A DNA stretch of 64,000 nucleotides, taken from Bacillus sp. REN10. GTDB lineage: Bacteria > Bacillota > Bacilli > Bacillales > Domibacillaceae. The position numbers and the translations under genes are program-made. Position 1 is the first letter of the stretch. Each line of letters starts with the position of its first letter. The stretch covers positions 62,001 to 126,000 of the forward strand of contig NZ_JADHDW010000010.1 of the NCBI RefSeq assembly GCF_016820555.1. Reading direction: 5' to 3'. Of the stretch, positions 1-9,076 are shown piece after piece. The notes below the pieces were generated by a model, which saw nothing but the letters and a program-made list of their open reading frames with translations, had not been told where the DNA came from and did no database searches.

Positions 1-43
1 GTATGTTTCATAGTATATGATAAAAAGCCTGTATTCAACATAT

Positions 44-89
44 AAAAAGCCACTGTATGATCTATTAGATCATACAGTGGCTTTTTTTT
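44..89. terminator. Bidirectional terminator after ahpF
   Basis: A perfect 14-bp stem (positions 49-62 with 68-81, loop TATTA) is flanked by A-rich sequence on the left and eight T residues on the right. It can therefore act as an intrinsic terminator in both directions. It lies 10 bp beyond the ahpF stop codon. Confidence 0.9.
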
Positions 90-98
90 GATGGCTTA

Positions 99-1628
99 TT
101 AATTTCGAATTAAATAATCGAATGCGCCTAGAGCGGCTGTTGCTCCAGATCCCATAGAGATAATGATTTGTTTATATGCACTATCTGTACAGTCACCAGC
201 AGCAAATACGCCAGGGATGTTTGTTGCGCCATGTTTATCAACGACGATTTCACCCATGCGCGTACGTTCAATCGCATCACCTAACCAGTCTGTGTTAGGA
301 ACAAGACCGATTTGAACGAAGACACCTTCTAATTCAATGTGGTGCACTTCTTCTGTTTCACGGTCGATGTACGAAATACCATTTACTTTGTCAGTTCCGG
401 TAATTTCTTTCGTTTGAACATTCTTTAATACCGTGACGTTCGGTAAGCTGTAAAGACGCTCTTGTAAGACTGTATCAGCTTTCAGTTCAGGCATAAATTC
501 AAGAACGGTTACATGCTTAACAATACCTGCAAGGTCGATAGCCGCTTCAATACCGGAATTACCGCCGCCAATGACAGCCACGTGTTTTCCTTCAAATAAA
601 GGACCATCACAGTGAGGGCAATAAGCGACTCCTTTGTTCTTGAACTCTTGTTCTCCTGGTACGCCTACATTGCGCCAGCGAGCACCTGTTGAAAGGATGA
701 CGGCTTTACTTTTTAGAACCGCACCGTTTTCTAGTTCGATTTCAACAAGATCTTTTTTCTCTAAACGCTTCGCACGCTGTAAGTTCATGATATCTACATC
801 ATACTCTTTGACGTGCTCTTCAAGACTTGCGGCAAGTTTTGGACCTTCTGTATATTTCACGCTGATGAAGTTTTCAATCCCCATCGTGTCCATAATTTGA
901 CCGCCAAAGCGTTCAGCGATAATGCCTGTACGAATGCCTTTGCGCGCTGCATAAATAGCAGCACTTGCACCAGCTGGTCCGCCACCGACAACGAGTACAT
1001 CGAATGGCTCTTTGTCTGCAAATGCTGATGCATCTGGAGCGTTGCCCATTTTAGCAAGAATTTCTTCAAGCGTCATACGGCCGCTGCCGAAAGGTTCACC
1101 GTTTAAGTAAACAGATGGGACAGCTAAGATGTCTTTGCTTTCGACCTCTTCTTTAAATGCTGCACCGTCAATCATTGTATGCGAAATTCCAGGGTTGAGA
1201 ATGCTCATTAAGTTGAGTGCTTGTACAACATCAGGGCAGTTGTGACAACTTAAGCTAATATAAGATTCGAAATGATATTGGCCTTCGATCTTTTTCACTT
1301 GATCAATGACACTTTGCTCAACCTTTGGCGCTCTGCCACTTACTTGTAGCAAAGCTAATACTAATGATGTGAATTCATGTCCGAGAGGGATACCAGCAAA
1401 AGTAACGCCAGTCTCTTCTCCGACGCGGTTCACGCTAAAGCTCGGTGTTCTCTCTAAAGTCGCTTTTTCAACTTTGATGTTGGGGGACATGGTGGCCAAT
1501 TCATCTACTAGAGCCACCATGTCGCGGGAAACGTCATCTGTCCCTGCGCTGACTTTGAGTAGTACATCCCCCTCCATCAATTGAAGGTATTGCTGTAATT
1601 GTGCTTTAATATCTGCTTCTAGTATCAT
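99..1628 (-). CDS. ahpF: Alkyl hydroperoxide reductase subunit F (AhpF)
   Basis: This flavoprotein disulfide reductase passes electrons from NAD(P)H to the peroxiredoxin AhpC in the cytoplasm. The order is typical of AhpF: an N-terminal tandem thioredoxin-like region with a CHNC centre (Cys128/Cys131), an FAD-binding [10 protein letters not shown] motif near residue 216, a thioredoxin-reductase-type CPHC centre near residues 337-340, a second GGGNSG nucleotide motif, and the C-terminal [13 protein letters not shown] motif. The length of 509 residues is normal. It starts with ATG 12 bp after ahpC, so the two form an operon read leftward from the ahpC promoter. The N-terminal extension separates it from plain thioredoxin reductase. 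Confidence 0.97.
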   Translation of the reverse strand: MILEADIKAQLQQYLQLMEGDVLLKVSAGTDDVSRDMVALVDELATMSPNIKVEKATLERTPSFSVNRVGEETGVTFAGIPLGHEFTSLVLALLQVSGRAPKVEQSVIDQVKKIEGQYHFESYISLSCHNCPDVVQALNLMSILNPGISHTMIDGAAFKEEVESKDILAVPSVYLNGEPFGSGRMTLEEILAKMGNAPDASAFADKEPFDVLVVGGGPAGASAAIYAARKGIRTGIIAERFGGQIMDTMGIENFISVKYTEGPKLAASLEEHVKEYDVDIMNLQRAKRLEKKDLVEIELENGAVLKSKAVILSTGARWRNVGVPGEQEFKNKGVAYCPHCDGPLFEGKHVAVIGGGNSGIEAAIDLAGIVKHVTVLEFMPELKADTVLQERLYSLPNVTVLKNVQTKEITGTDKVNGISYIDRETEEVHHIELEGVFVQIGLVPNTDWLGDAIERTRMGEIVVDKHGATNIPGVFAAGDCTDSAYKQIIISMGSGATAALGAFDYLIRN

Positions 1629-1640
1629 GGATTCTACTCC

Positions 1641-2204
1641 TTAAATTTTACCTACAAGGTCAAGGCTTGGTTTTAATGTTTTGCCGCCTTCTTGCCATTT
1701 GGCAGGGCAAACTTCACCTGGGTTGTTGCGAACATATTGCGCTGCTTTAATTTTGCCAACAAGCGTGCTTGCATCACGGCCAATGCCACCTGCGTTGATT
1801 TCAACAGCTTGTACGATACCATCTGGATCGATGATGAAAGTACCGCGATCAGCAAGACCTGCTTCCTCATCTAGTACATCAAAGTTGCGAGATAGTTTTT
1901 GTGAAGGGTCACCAATCATAATGTATTCGATTTTGCTAATCGCTTCTGAATGGTCATGCCATGCTTTATGTGTAAAGTGAGTGTCTGTTGAAACAGAGTA
2001 CACTTCAACGCCAAGCTCTTTTAGAGTCGCGTATTGGTTTTGAAGATCTTCAAGCTCTGTAGGGCATACGAATGTGAAGTCTGCTGGATAGAAGCAAACA
2101 ACGCTCCACTGTCCTTTAAAGTTTTCTTCTGTTACTTCGATAAACTCCCCGTTGTGAAAAGCTGATGCTTTAAATGGTTGTACTTCTTTTCCGATTAAAG
2201 ACAT
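1641..2204 (-). CDS. ahpC: Alkyl hydroperoxide reductase subunit C, 2-Cys peroxiredoxin
   Basis: A peroxiredoxin that reduces H2O2, organic peroxides and peroxynitrite. The peroxidatic Cys47 sits in FVCPTE and the resolving Cys166 in VCPAKW, the positions expected for AhpC-type 2-Cys enzymes. The 187-residue length matches the family. The ATG is preceded by a good TAGGAGG-like ribosome binding site. It is the first gene of ahpC-ahpF, and the upstream DNA carries a promoter with an overlapping PerR-like box, so derepression by peroxide is expected. Confidence 0.97.
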   Translation of the reverse strand: MSLIGKEVQPFKASAFHNGEFIEVTEENFKGQWSVVCFYPADFTFVCPTELEDLQNQYATLKELGVEVYSVSTDTHFTHKAWHDHSEAISKIEYIMIGDPSQKLSRNFDVLDEEAGLADRGTFIIDPDGIVQAVEINAGGIGRDASTLVGKIKAAQYVRNNPGEVCPAKWQEGGKTLKPSLDLVGKI

Positions 2205-2246
2205 AATTGATTTCCTCCTAGTAAAATTGTGATTTTTATTAGTTAT

Positions 2247-2261
2247 TAATAATAATTCTAA
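2247..2261 (-). promoter_or_regulatory. Putative PerR box of ahpCF
   Basis: On the minus strand the 15-mer TTAGAATTATTATTA matches the PerR consensus TTATAATnATTATAA at 12 of 14 defined positions. It lies just downstream of the -10 region, where a bound repressor would block transcription. The site is inferred by comparison with the known consensus. Confidence 0.7.
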
Positions 2262-2271
2262 TTACATATTT

Positions 2272-2300
2272 ATTATTATATACACCTTATTGTTTGTCAA
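2272..2300 (-). promoter_or_regulatory. Sigma-A type promoter of ahpCF
   Basis: The minus strand shows a perfect -35 TTGACA (2295-2300). The -10 region is AT-rich, reading AATAAT at a 17-bp spacing (2272-2277) and overlapping a TATAAT (2275-2280). The ahpC start lies about 68 bp downstream. Confidence 0.7.
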
Positions 2301-2408
2301 GCAAAACGATCCATTTTATCTTGAATTTAATAGTTGTTTTGAATTCATGTTAGGAAGTGTAATTAGAAAAGGAAGACAAGAGAAGCAAAAAGATAATTTT
2401 CAATTACA

Positions 2409-2461
2409 ATTCACCTTTCTCAATCAACAGTCTTTTGGATCTTTGAATACGAAAGGTGAAT
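2409..2461. repeat. 11-bp inverted repeat in an intergenic region
   Basis: ATTCACCTTTC (2409-2419) is matched by its exact complement GAAAGGTGAAT (2451-2461) across 31 bp. No T-tract follows, so it is not an obvious terminator. The function is unknown; it may be a decayed element end or an operator. Confidence 0.5.
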
Positions 2462-2515
2462 GAATGTTGCTGCCAACTTAGCGGAATGGCTAGTATATAT
2501 AATGAGAAAACTTCT

Positions 2516-2683
2516 TTAAATATATTCTTCTGCAACAGAAAAAGAGCTCCAGTTGATGGATTTCTTTAGTTGCTTTCTTTCAAATCGGCCGTTTATGCAA
2601 AAGATTGGGCCATGAACGGTGCCAAAGCTTTCGTCCACTTTTTCTGGGAAATAAAATAGACAAGCAAATCCGCTGTGGATCAT
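2516..2683 (-). CDS. Possible small protein, 55 residues, unrecognised
   Basis: An open frame begins at an ATG preceded by TTGGAG at a spacing of about 5 bp and runs 55 codons (MIHSGFACLFYF start, AEEYI end). It fills part of the 590-bp gap between ahpC and the dehydrogenase gene. I recognise no family. Composition looks protein-like (several Phe, Lys, Glu and Ser), but it may be a fragment of a decayed gene. Nothing else in 2301-2791 looks coding. Confidence 0.25.
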   Translation of the reverse strand: MIHSGFACLFYFPEKVDESFGTVHGPIFCINGRFERKQLKKSINWSSFSVAEEYI

Positions 2684-2791
2684 ACGGACTCCAATCTATA
2701 TCATTTGATATTTAAAATTTAAATGTTAAAATAATTGTGTTCCATGATTAGTACACCATATATACATTTAAAAAATATTGGAGGTAACGAG

Positions 2792-3601
2792 ATGGGAAGA
2801 GTGGACGGGAAAGTAGCGTTAGTAACAGGCGGAGCTTCTGGGATTGGTTTATCCACAGCCAATTTGTTAGCAAAAGAAGGAGCCAAAGTAGTCATTGCTG
2901 ATTTCAACGAAGAAGGCGCAAAAAAAGCTGCAGAAGCAATTACTGAACAAGGCGGAACAGCTATGGGCATTTTTCTGGATGCTGGAAAGGAAGAATCGAT
3001 TAAAGAGGCTGTAGAGTTTACAGTTGAAACATATGGAAAAATTACTGTTCTCTTTAATAATGTTGGTGCCACGAACTTGCAGAAGGATTTAGATGCAGTG
3101 AATATCGATCTTGAGGAATGGGATCGATTAATGGATATAAATGCAAAAAGCGTACTTTTAGGAAGTCGATATGCGATTCCGCATATGATCAAGGCTGGCG
3201 GCGGATCGATCATTAATACAGCTTCGATGTCTGCATTTGCAGCAGACTCCATCCGTACAGCATATGGCGCTTCAAAAGCGGCAGTTGTTTCGTTAACGGA
3301 ATATATTTCCACTCAATACGGAAAGAACCGTATTCGCTGTAATGCCGTTGCTCCAGGCCTGATTTTGACTCCAGCAGCTAAAAACAATATGCCAGAGCCG
3401 GTAATAGATATTTTCCAAAAATTCAATGCTCTTCCTTACAATGGTGAGCCGGATGATATTGGATACACTGTGTTATTCCTTGCTTCTGATGAATCGAAGT
3501 ATATTACGGGTCAGACAATTCAAGTAGAAGGCGGACATTACATTGCCAACCCAAGCATTGCTGACTTCAATGAGTTTATGAAAAATGCTAACGCGAAATA
3601 A
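2792..3601 (+). CDS. SDR-family oxidoreductase (FabG/glucose dehydrogenase-like)
   Basis: A classical short-chain dehydrogenase of 269 residues. It has the TGGASGIG cofactor motif (residues 12-19), NNVGA in place of the usual NNAGA, the catalytic set Ser145, Tyr158, Lys162 (YGASK), and a C-terminal ITGQTIQVEGG typical of FabG-like enzymes. I chose ATG 2792 because GGAGG lies 8 bp before it; an ATG 57 bp upstream in frame has no ribosome binding site. An Asp after the second beta strand (IADFNEE) suggests NAD preference. The substrate cannot be told from the sequence. It is monocistronic with its own terminator. Confidence 0.85.
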   Translation: MGRVDGKVALVTGGASGIGLSTANLLAKEGAKVVIADFNEEGAKKAAEAITEQGGTAMGIFLDAGKEESIKEAVEFTVETYGKITVLFNNVGATNLQKDLDAVNIDLEEWDRLMDINAKSVLLGSRYAIPHMIKAGGGSIINTASMSAFAADSIRTAYGASKAAVVSLTEYISTQYGKNRIRCNAVAPGLILTPAAKNNMPEPVIDIFQKFNALPYNGEPDDIGYTVLFLASDESKYITGQTIQVEGGHYIANPSIADFNEFMKNANAK

Positions 3602-3630
3602 CGAATAAGGTCTTACATTTTCTAACATAC

Positions 3631-3676
3631 AATCGCTTGCGCTAGAGAAATTATTTCTAGAGCAAGCGATTTTTTC
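3631..3676 (+). terminator. Terminator after SDR gene
   Basis: A long near-perfect hairpin pairs AATCGCTTGC (3631-3640) with GCAAGCGATT (3662-3671). The inner CTAGA and AAAT segments also pair, and a T-run follows. It lies 30 bp after the stop codon. Confidence 0.85.
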
Positions 3677-3841
3677 ATCTTTCATTTTTTCTCTGTGCAT
3701 TTCCTTCATTGTAAAATTAAATTTATGAAAGAAGCAGGCGAAGGGCCTTCAGTGTATAATAAATTGGGAGAAGTATACATTAAAAAAGATTATAGGATGT
3801 TTGAATAATACGCTAATGAAATAAGAAGAAAAGGAGCCACT

Positions 3842-5305
3842 ATGACAAATAATAAAGAAACAGGTTGGAATTTTGATAACAGTTATGCTCGCTTGCCACA
3901 ATTATTTTTTTCTAGTACGAATCCGACTCCTGTTCGCGCCCCGAAACTCATTGTGTTCAATGATCGTTTGGCCGTTTCCCTTGGTTTGAATGTGGAGGAG
4001 CTAAATAGTGAAGAAGGGGCAGCAATATTTTCAGGAAATAAAATTCCTGATGGGGCTTTTCCGCTTGCTCAAGCGTATGCGGGGCATCAATTCGGTCATT
4101 TTACGATGTTAGGTGATGGCCGAGCGGTGCTTTTAGGCGAGCAAGTATCATCTCAAGGTGAGCGGGTGGATATTCAGCTGAAGGGATCAGGCCGAACAAA
4201 GTATTCTCGCGGCGGGGACGGTCGAGCAGCACTTGGACCGATGCTCCGTGAATATATCATTAGTGAAGCAATGCACGCGCTTGGTATTCCGACGACTCGC
4301 AGTTTAGCTGTAGTGACGACTGGTGAGCCAGTATATCGTGAAACCGAGTTGCCTGGTGCGATTTTGACTCGTGTGGCGGCCAGTCATTTGCGCGTGGGCA
4401 CGTTTCAATACGCGGCCAATTGGGGCTCAACAGAGGAACTCCGTATGCTTGCTGACTATGCGCTAAAGCGTCATTTTCCGGATGTTGATGCGAGTGAAAA
4501 CAGATACCTTTCGCTACTTGAGGCAGTGATCAAGCGCCAAGCGGAATTGATTGCTAAATGGCAGCTTGTCGGTTTTGTCCATGGGGTGATGAACACGGAC
4601 AATATGACAATTAGCGGCGAAACGATCGACTATGGGCCGTGTGCTTTCATGGATGTGTATGATTTGGCGACGGTGTTTAGTTCGATTGATGTGCAAGGAC
4701 GCTATGCGTATGGCAATCAACCGAGCATGGCTGGGTGGAATCTTACGCGATTTGCGGAAGCGTTATTGTCGCTGTTGCACGAAGATCAAGAGCAAGCGAT
4801 CGAACTTGCTGAAGAGAAGCTGTCTGATTTTCCGAAGTTATTTCATTCTTATTGGCTTGCGGGAATGAGAGCGAAACTAGGGATTTTTAATGAAGAGGAA
4901 CAAGATAAAGTTTTAATTGAAGACCTTCTCAAGATGATGCAGGAGCACCGAGCAGATTATACGAATACGTTTCGTGCATTGACGTTAAATGAGTTAGAAG
5001 ATAAGGGTTTGTTTGGAACTGCAGAGTTTACAAAATGGTATCAACAATGGCAAGAGAGACTAGGTAGACAGCAACAATCAAACGCAGAGACAAATGAGCG
5101 GATGCGCAATAGCAACCCTGCTGTCATTCCTAGGAACCACCGAGTAGAAGAAGCGCTTGCAGCAGCGGAGCAAGGCGATTATCGCGTGATGGAGCAGCTC
5201 GTAGCGGCTCTTTCAACGCCATATGCGTATTCTTCAGAACAAGCTGAATATTGTACGTTGCCAGCTTCGTCCACGAAGCCTTATCGAACGTTTTGTGGTA
5301 CTTGA
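3842..5305 (+). CDS. selO: Protein adenylyltransferase SelO (YdiU/UPF0061)
   Basis: A pseudokinase-fold enzyme known to transfer AMP from ATP to protein Ser/Thr/Tyr residues as part of redox stress control. Family hallmarks visible are AGHQFGHF and LGDGRA (about residues 80-98), [18 protein letters not shown] with LREY just after, TTRSLA, and the metal/nucleotide loop HGVMNTDNM followed by [10 protein letters not shown]. The C-terminus ends in the typical PYRTFCGT. At 487 residues it is full length. ATG 3842 follows AAGGAG at good spacing. It is followed by its own hairpin, so it is probably monocistronic. Confidence 0.95.
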   Translation: MTNNKETGWNFDNSYARLPQLFFSSTNPTPVRAPKLIVFNDRLAVSLGLNVEELNSEEGAAIFSGNKIPDGAFPLAQAYAGHQFGHFTMLGDGRAVLLGEQVSSQGERVDIQLKGSGRTKYSRGGDGRAALGPMLREYIISEAMHALGIPTTRSLAVVTTGEPVYRETELPGAILTRVAASHLRVGTFQYAANWGSTEELRMLADYALKRHFPDVDASENRYLSLLEAVIKRQAELIAKWQLVGFVHGVMNTDNMTISGETIDYGPCAFMDVYDLATVFSSIDVQGRYAYGNQPSMAGWNLTRFAEALLSLLHEDQEQAIELAEEKLSDFPKLFHSYWLAGMRAKLGIFNEEEQDKVLIEDLLKMMQEHRADYTNTFRALTLNELEDKGLFGTAEFTKWYQQWQERLGRQQQSNAETNERMRNSNPAVIPRNHRVEEALAAAEQGDYRVMEQLVAALSTPYAYSSEQAEYCTLPASSTKPYRTFCGT

Positions 5306-5320
5306 TATATAAGAGAGAAT

Positions 5321-5362
5321 AGCGGTTCTCTTCACTTGGCTAAGTGAGGGGGCCGCTTTTTC
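5321..5362 (+). terminator. Terminator after selO
   Basis: The hairpin pairs AGCGG with CCGCT, and internally TTCACTT with AAGTGAG around a GGCT loop. A TTTTT tract follows. It begins 15 bp after the selO stop codon. Confidence 0.75.
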
Positions 5363-5498
5363 ATGTAGCTAAGCCGCTACTTGTTTCGGCAATAGTGTAA
5401 TCCGCTGTTCATTCGATGTTCATAGTTGTCGTTTATAATAAAAACCAATCAAGATAGTTAGTAAATTAGCTTTTCTAGCCATGAGGAGGAAAAAAGTG

Positions 5499-5867
5499 AT
5501 GTTGATGTATGCTATTATCTTTATTACATTAGCTCTTGTTTTTTATACAGTTGGAGTATGGGGAGAAAAAATTCAAAAAGAATTGAAGCTTTGGCATGTG
5601 TTGATCTTTTGGGGCGGCTTAATATGTGATACAGCGGGAACAACCATTATGGGGAAATTAGCAGAACAAAGCTTTTTATTTAGCTTCCATGGAATCACAG
5701 GGCTATTGGCGATCTTATTAATGCTCTTCCATGCCGTTTGGGCAACAATTGTGATTGTGAGAAAAGACAGCAAGATGAAAATCAAATTTCATAAGTTCAG
5801 CATTGTCGTATGGTGTATTTGGCTCATCCCATATATTTCAGGACTAATTTTTGGGATGACGAGATAA
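5499..5867 (+). CDS. Small four-helix membrane protein, HsmA/TIGR03987-like
   Basis: A 122-residue hydrophobic protein with about four membrane segments (near residues 3-20, 33-52, 58-83 and 97-118) and conserved-looking ICDTAGTT and FHGITGLLAILLM segments. This pattern matches the small family annotated TIGR03987/HsmA. No biochemical role is established to my knowledge. The strong ribosome binding site GAGGAGGA (5483-5490) selects ATG 5499 (or GTG 5496); the ATG at 5481 overlaps that site and would lack its own. A TATAAT-like -10 lies near 5436. It is monocistronic. Confidence 0.6.
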   Translation: MLMYAIIFITLALVFYTVGVWGEKIQKELKLWHVLIFWGGLICDTAGTTIMGKLAEQSFLFSFHGITGLLAILLMLFHAVWATIVIVRKDSKMKIKFHKFSIVVWCIWLIPYISGLIFGMTR

Positions 5868-5881
5868 GATAATTAGCTTTT

Positions 5882-5926
5882 AGAGTCATGTTCCTGTGAT
5901 AAAGCAGGCACATGATTCTTTTTTCT
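5882..5926 (+). terminator. Terminator after the small membrane protein gene
   Basis: The hairpin pairs GAGTCATGT and CCTG with CAGG and ACATGATTC (one G-T pair, one internal mismatch). TTTTTT follows. It lies about 15 bp after the stop codon. Confidence 0.75.
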
Positions 5927-6060
5927 AATATGATTTTTAACGCGATTAAACAGATACTGAGCCAAGCTCCTCCTGCTGAGAACCTAGCAAGAACAGCGCG
6001 AGGATAATGTACGTTGAGGTCAATTCAACTAATTCCAATCAGTAGAACAAGAAAACGATA
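5926..6060 (-). pseudogene. Remnant of a PAP2-type phosphatase C-terminus
   Basis: Translating the minus strand gives FLVLLIGIS, a TGA stop (6025-6027), then IDLNVHYPRAVLARF followed by SAGGAWLSICL. This is the well-known C-terminal signature of membrane PAP2 phosphatases (GIS-R-x-x-L-x-VHYP-x-DVLAG-x-x-x-GG). The stop sits exactly where Arg (CGA) is expected, as if CGA had become TGA. The fragment is in the same reading frame as the truncated dedA just upstream, separated by two TAA codons. The active-site part (KxxxxxxRP, PSGH) is missing. It is a dead fragment. Confidence 0.65.
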
Positions 6061-6081
6061 GTGATAAAGTTAGTAGCATTT

Positions 6082-6435
6082 TTACACTTCTTCAGTTCTT
6101 CTTGTTCTCCAATAAAAATAAATGCCAATGAATAAAGTGAAAATAATCAAAGGAACGAGATAGACACGGTAGTGAGTCATATACAATTCGACTTTATGCC
6201 AACCTGGCCCTAATGTGCGACCCAATGTGATAAAAGTAAATCCCCACAAAACAGCGCCTGAGTAGGCTAGTAAGGCGAACGTTTTATATGGTAAATTATT
6301 AATTCCTGCCAGATAAGCACAAAAATGACGTACACCTGGAATGAAATAGCTAATAAATAATAAATAGGGCCCAAATTTATCGAATAGCTTCTTTGTTGTA
6401 TCCATTCTTTTTTCTGTCAAATGTAACGTAACCAC
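6082..6435 (-). pseudogene. DedA-family membrane protein, N-terminally truncated
   Basis: The 117 residues correspond only to the C-terminal half of a DedA protein (normally about 200 residues). It begins at the LTEKRMDTTKKLFDKFGP segment and keeps the family signature FIPGVRHFCAYLAG, followed by two membrane helices. The apparent start is a GTG with no convincing ribosome binding site. The frame stays open upstream to about 6510, but that part does not resemble the DedA N-terminus, and the LysR gene ends at 6518. With the PAP2 remnant in frame behind it, this looks like a decayed DedA-PAP2 fusion gene. A functional short DedA cannot be excluded. Confidence 0.7.
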
Positions 6436-6517
6436 AAAACTATCGTTAAAACAAAAAATAATGATACTGCTAGTCGCATTTAAATATGGTATGTATAAAG
6501 CAGAGACACAGCTCTTT

Positions 6518-7429
6518 CTACTTCTCTTTCATTCCAAAAGTTGTTAAATGTTTATCGTGGCGTAGTACATCGATAAAGACTTGGAGTGCCTTTGTTTGAA
6601 ATGGAGATGTAGTGACGATGGAGAATTGTCTTGTAAAAGGCAATCCGTTTACTTCAATTCTTTGTAAATGTCTATAACGGAGTTCTTTTTGAACGGCCCA
6701 CTGAGACAATAAGCTGATGCCTAACCCAGCTTCAACAGCTTCTTTAATGGGTTGGGTGCTGCCAAAGTTCATCATGTGAGCAGGTGAAATATTCAAAAGG
6801 CGAAAAACATTTTCTGCTGCTTCTCTTGTACCAGAACCAGATTCGCGCAGAATCCATGTTTGTTGTTCTAAATCTTTGACCGTCACTTCCCCCTCTTTAT
6901 TCGATAGGGAGTGGGAAGGAGAAGCGATGATGACCATAGAATCTTCGGCAAATTCCTCTGTTTGTAATAGCTTTTCTTCTTTGAAGTGCCCCTCGACAAT
7001 GCCAACATCGAGTTGGTGATTCATCACTAAACTAGATATGTCCGCTGTATTGCCGATTGTTACGGTTGGCTTAATGTCTGGATAAAGCTTTTGCATGTTT
7101 GCAATCATGTGGGGGAGAATATACTCTCCGAATGTATAGCTCGCACCAATAGAAAGCGGCCCGCTTGCTTTATTCGCTACATCATCCACTAAATGTTGCA
7201 TTTTCGTATATAGCCCAACAATTTCTTTCGCATGATGAAAGACGATTTCCCCTGCTTTATTTAATCTCACATATTTATTCGTTCGTTCTAGTAGTCTAAC
7301 GCCCATACTTTCTTCTAGCTTGCGAATATATTGGCTGACCGCAGGCTGAGTCATATGCAATTCTTCGGCCGCTTTAGAAAAATTCTTTTTTTCGGCAACC
7401 GCCACAAAGACTTGTAATTGGATATCCAT
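6518..7429 (-). CDS. LysR-family transcriptional regulator (CysL/YeiE-like)
   Basis: A 303-residue LysR regulator. An N-terminal winged helix-turn-helix (residues 1-60, with FSKAAEELHMTQPAVSQYIRK as recognition unit) is followed by a substrate-binding domain (about 90-295). Similarity in layout to CysL (YwfK) and YeiE, and the divergent neighbour yeiH, suggest a sulfur-related inducer, though this is inference. The start codon is 114 bp from the divergent gene and preceded by GAGG. The AT-rich space between (7430-7543) should hold both promoters and T-N11-A operators. Confidence 0.88.
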   Translation of the reverse strand: MDIQLQVFVAVAEKKNFSKAAEELHMTQPAVSQYIRKLEESMGVRLLERTNKYVRLNKAGEIVFHHAKEIVGLYTKMQHLVDDVANKASGPLSIGASYTFGEYILPHMIANMQKLYPDIKPTVTIGNTADISSLVMNHQLDVGIVEGHFKEEKLLQTEEFAEDSMVIIASPSHSLSNKEGEVTVKDLEQQTWILRESGSGTREAAENVFRLLNISPAHMMNFGSTQPIKEAVEAGLGISLLSQWAVQKELRYRHLQRIEVNGLPFTRQFSIVTTSPFQTKALQVFIDVLRHDKHLTTFGMKEK

Positions 7430-7543
7430 ATTTCCCCTCCTCTAACTGTTATTTATTATATCAATTTACTTATCATCATTATCATAAATAGTTATTTTTC
7501 TTATAAGAGTGTTTGCCATATAGTTGAAGTAGGGGGTGCGTTT

Positions 7544-8581
7544 ATGGGGATAGAAAAGATTAATCTAGTTGAAAAGAAAGATAAAAAATTCTCGCCTCAA
7601 GCAGCATGGGTAGGTGGGATTGCTTTTACCTTTCTTATTGCTTTATTAGGATATGTACTAGCACATGTCCCTGGCTTTCACTATGTTGGTCAGTTGGCAT
7701 GCGCGATTCTGATTGCGGTTGTTTATCGGCAAATGTTTGGCTACCCTGAAGCTCTGCGATCTGGTATTGCTTTTTCGTCGAAAAGATTGCTGCGGGCTGC
7801 TATTATTTTATACGGTTTAAAGCTGAATATCGCTACCGTTTTTGATGAGGGAGCAGGGCTTATCGTACGTGATGCGGGAGTCATTATGTTTTCGATTTTC
7901 ATGACAATGTGGTTGGCTAAGCTGTTTAAAGCGGATAAAAGGATTGCTTTGTTGCTTGGAGTTGGAACAGGTGTATGTGGGGCAGCCGCGATTGTAGCGG
8001 TGGCGCCGATTATAAAATCAAAGGATGAGGATACGGCAATCAGTGTAGGGATGATTGCTTTGATGGGAACGGTTTTTGCGGTTACTTATACTATTTTGCG
8101 GCCATTGTTACCTTTAGATGCGGCTCAATATGGCATTTGGTCCGGCATGAGTCTGCATGAGATTGCTCATGTTGCACTTGCAGCCGAACCGGCAGGAGAA
8201 GAAGTATTGGCGTTAGCGCTATTAGCAAAATTAGGGCGTGTTTTTTTGCTTGTCCCGCTTTGTTTCATATTAATATACGTGATGAAACGCAAACATCAAG
8301 GCTCTGAAGAAATGGATACGAAATTGGAATATCCATGGTTTCTGGTTGGTTTTACGCTGTTTAGCTTGTTAGGCAGTTATGTAGGTGGACATTCCATTCC
8401 AGTATCAGAAACCATGATGAATGCTATTGTTACTTTCACCACTTGGTTATTGACAGCAGCTATGGTTGGGCTTGGGCTGAATGTAAACTTGAAGCACTTG
8501 CGTACAAGAGCAATACGTCCTCTTCTTGCGATGACGGTTACATCCGTGGCTTTGTCTATTCTTGTATTCTTTCTCGTTTAA
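7544..8581 (+). CDS. YeiH-type putative sulfate/anion exporter (UPF0324)
   Basis: A polytopic membrane protein of 345 residues with about ten helices, belonging to PF03601. Family landmarks include AAIILYGLKLN, GTGVCGAAAIVAVAP, SGMSLHEIAHVALA and the C-terminal AAMVGLGLNV. The E. coli relative YeiH is annotated as a putative sulfate exporter and is paired with the LysR YeiE, the same arrangement seen here. I start it at ATG 7544 behind AGGGGGTG; the frame is open 42 codons further upstream but overlaps the LysR gene and has no ribosome binding site. The stop codon overlaps the convergent VOC gene by 4 bp. Confidence 0.85.
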   Translation: MGIEKINLVEKKDKKFSPQAAWVGGIAFTFLIALLGYVLAHVPGFHYVGQLACAILIAVVYRQMFGYPEALRSGIAFSSKRLLRAAIILYGLKLNIATVFDEGAGLIVRDAGVIMFSIFMTMWLAKLFKADKRIALLLGVGTGVCGAAAIVAVAPIIKSKDEDTAISVGMIALMGTVFAVTYTILRPLLPLDAAQYGIWSGMSLHEIAHVALAAEPAGEEVLALALLAKLGRVFLLVPLCFILIYVMKRKHQGSEEMDTKLEYPWFLVGFTLFSLLGSYVGGHSIPVSETMMNAIVTFTTWLLTAAMVGLGLNVNLKHLRTRAIRPLLAMTVTSVALSILVFFLV

Positions 8582-8955
8582 ATCTGTACTTTGCTCATTA
8601 AAGCATGAGTATTCTCTTCTGTATCTTTAAAGAATGTCATCCACGTCTCTATTTGGTTAACTTTCGCTATAAGATGTGGTTCGTCAATAAATACCACTTC
8701 TTGCTGTAGTAGTTCCTTATAAGTTTCTTGAATCTGTTCGACTTGAAAATAAATGACGGAGCTTGTAGAAGAAAACTCCTCTTTTTCAGGAAGACTAAGA
8801 AGAAGGCTCAGACCATTACAGTCAAAGAATGCCATATTTTCTGTATGAAACAGAAGAGGCAAACCTAATTTGTCCTTATAAAAATGGATTGCCCGCTCTA
8901 GATTTTTCACAGGTACTCCAATTTGACCGACTTTTTGAATCTTTGTTGTTGCCAT
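8578..8955 (-). CDS. VOC (glyoxalase/bleomycin-resistance fold) family protein
   Basis: A single-module vicinal oxygen chelate protein of 125 residues. The N-terminal half reads KVGQIGVPVKNLERAIHFY followed by KDKLGLPLLF, the canonical beta-alpha-beta start of the fold, and the second half repeats the pattern (VIYFQVEQIQETYKEL). Proteins of this kind include glyoxalases, fosfomycin-type resistance proteins and dioxygenase relatives; the substrate is unknown. ATG 8955 follows GGGAGAG. It is convergent with yeiH and overlaps it by 4 bp. Confidence 0.85.
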   Translation of the reverse strand: MATTKIQKVGQIGVPVKNLERAIHFYKDKLGLPLLFHTENMAFFDCNGLSLLLSLPEKEEFSSTSSVIYFQVEQIQETYKELLQQEVVFIDEPHLIAKVNQIETWMTFFKDTEENTHALMSKVQI

Positions 8956-9076
8956 AAATGAATCTCTCCCTTCATGATACGATCCGTTATTTTTATTTTA
9001 CAAGAAAATGGTTTTTATTTCATTTATTTGTATAAAAATAGTTGGAATATATCAGACAGTCAAATAAGCAAATCCA

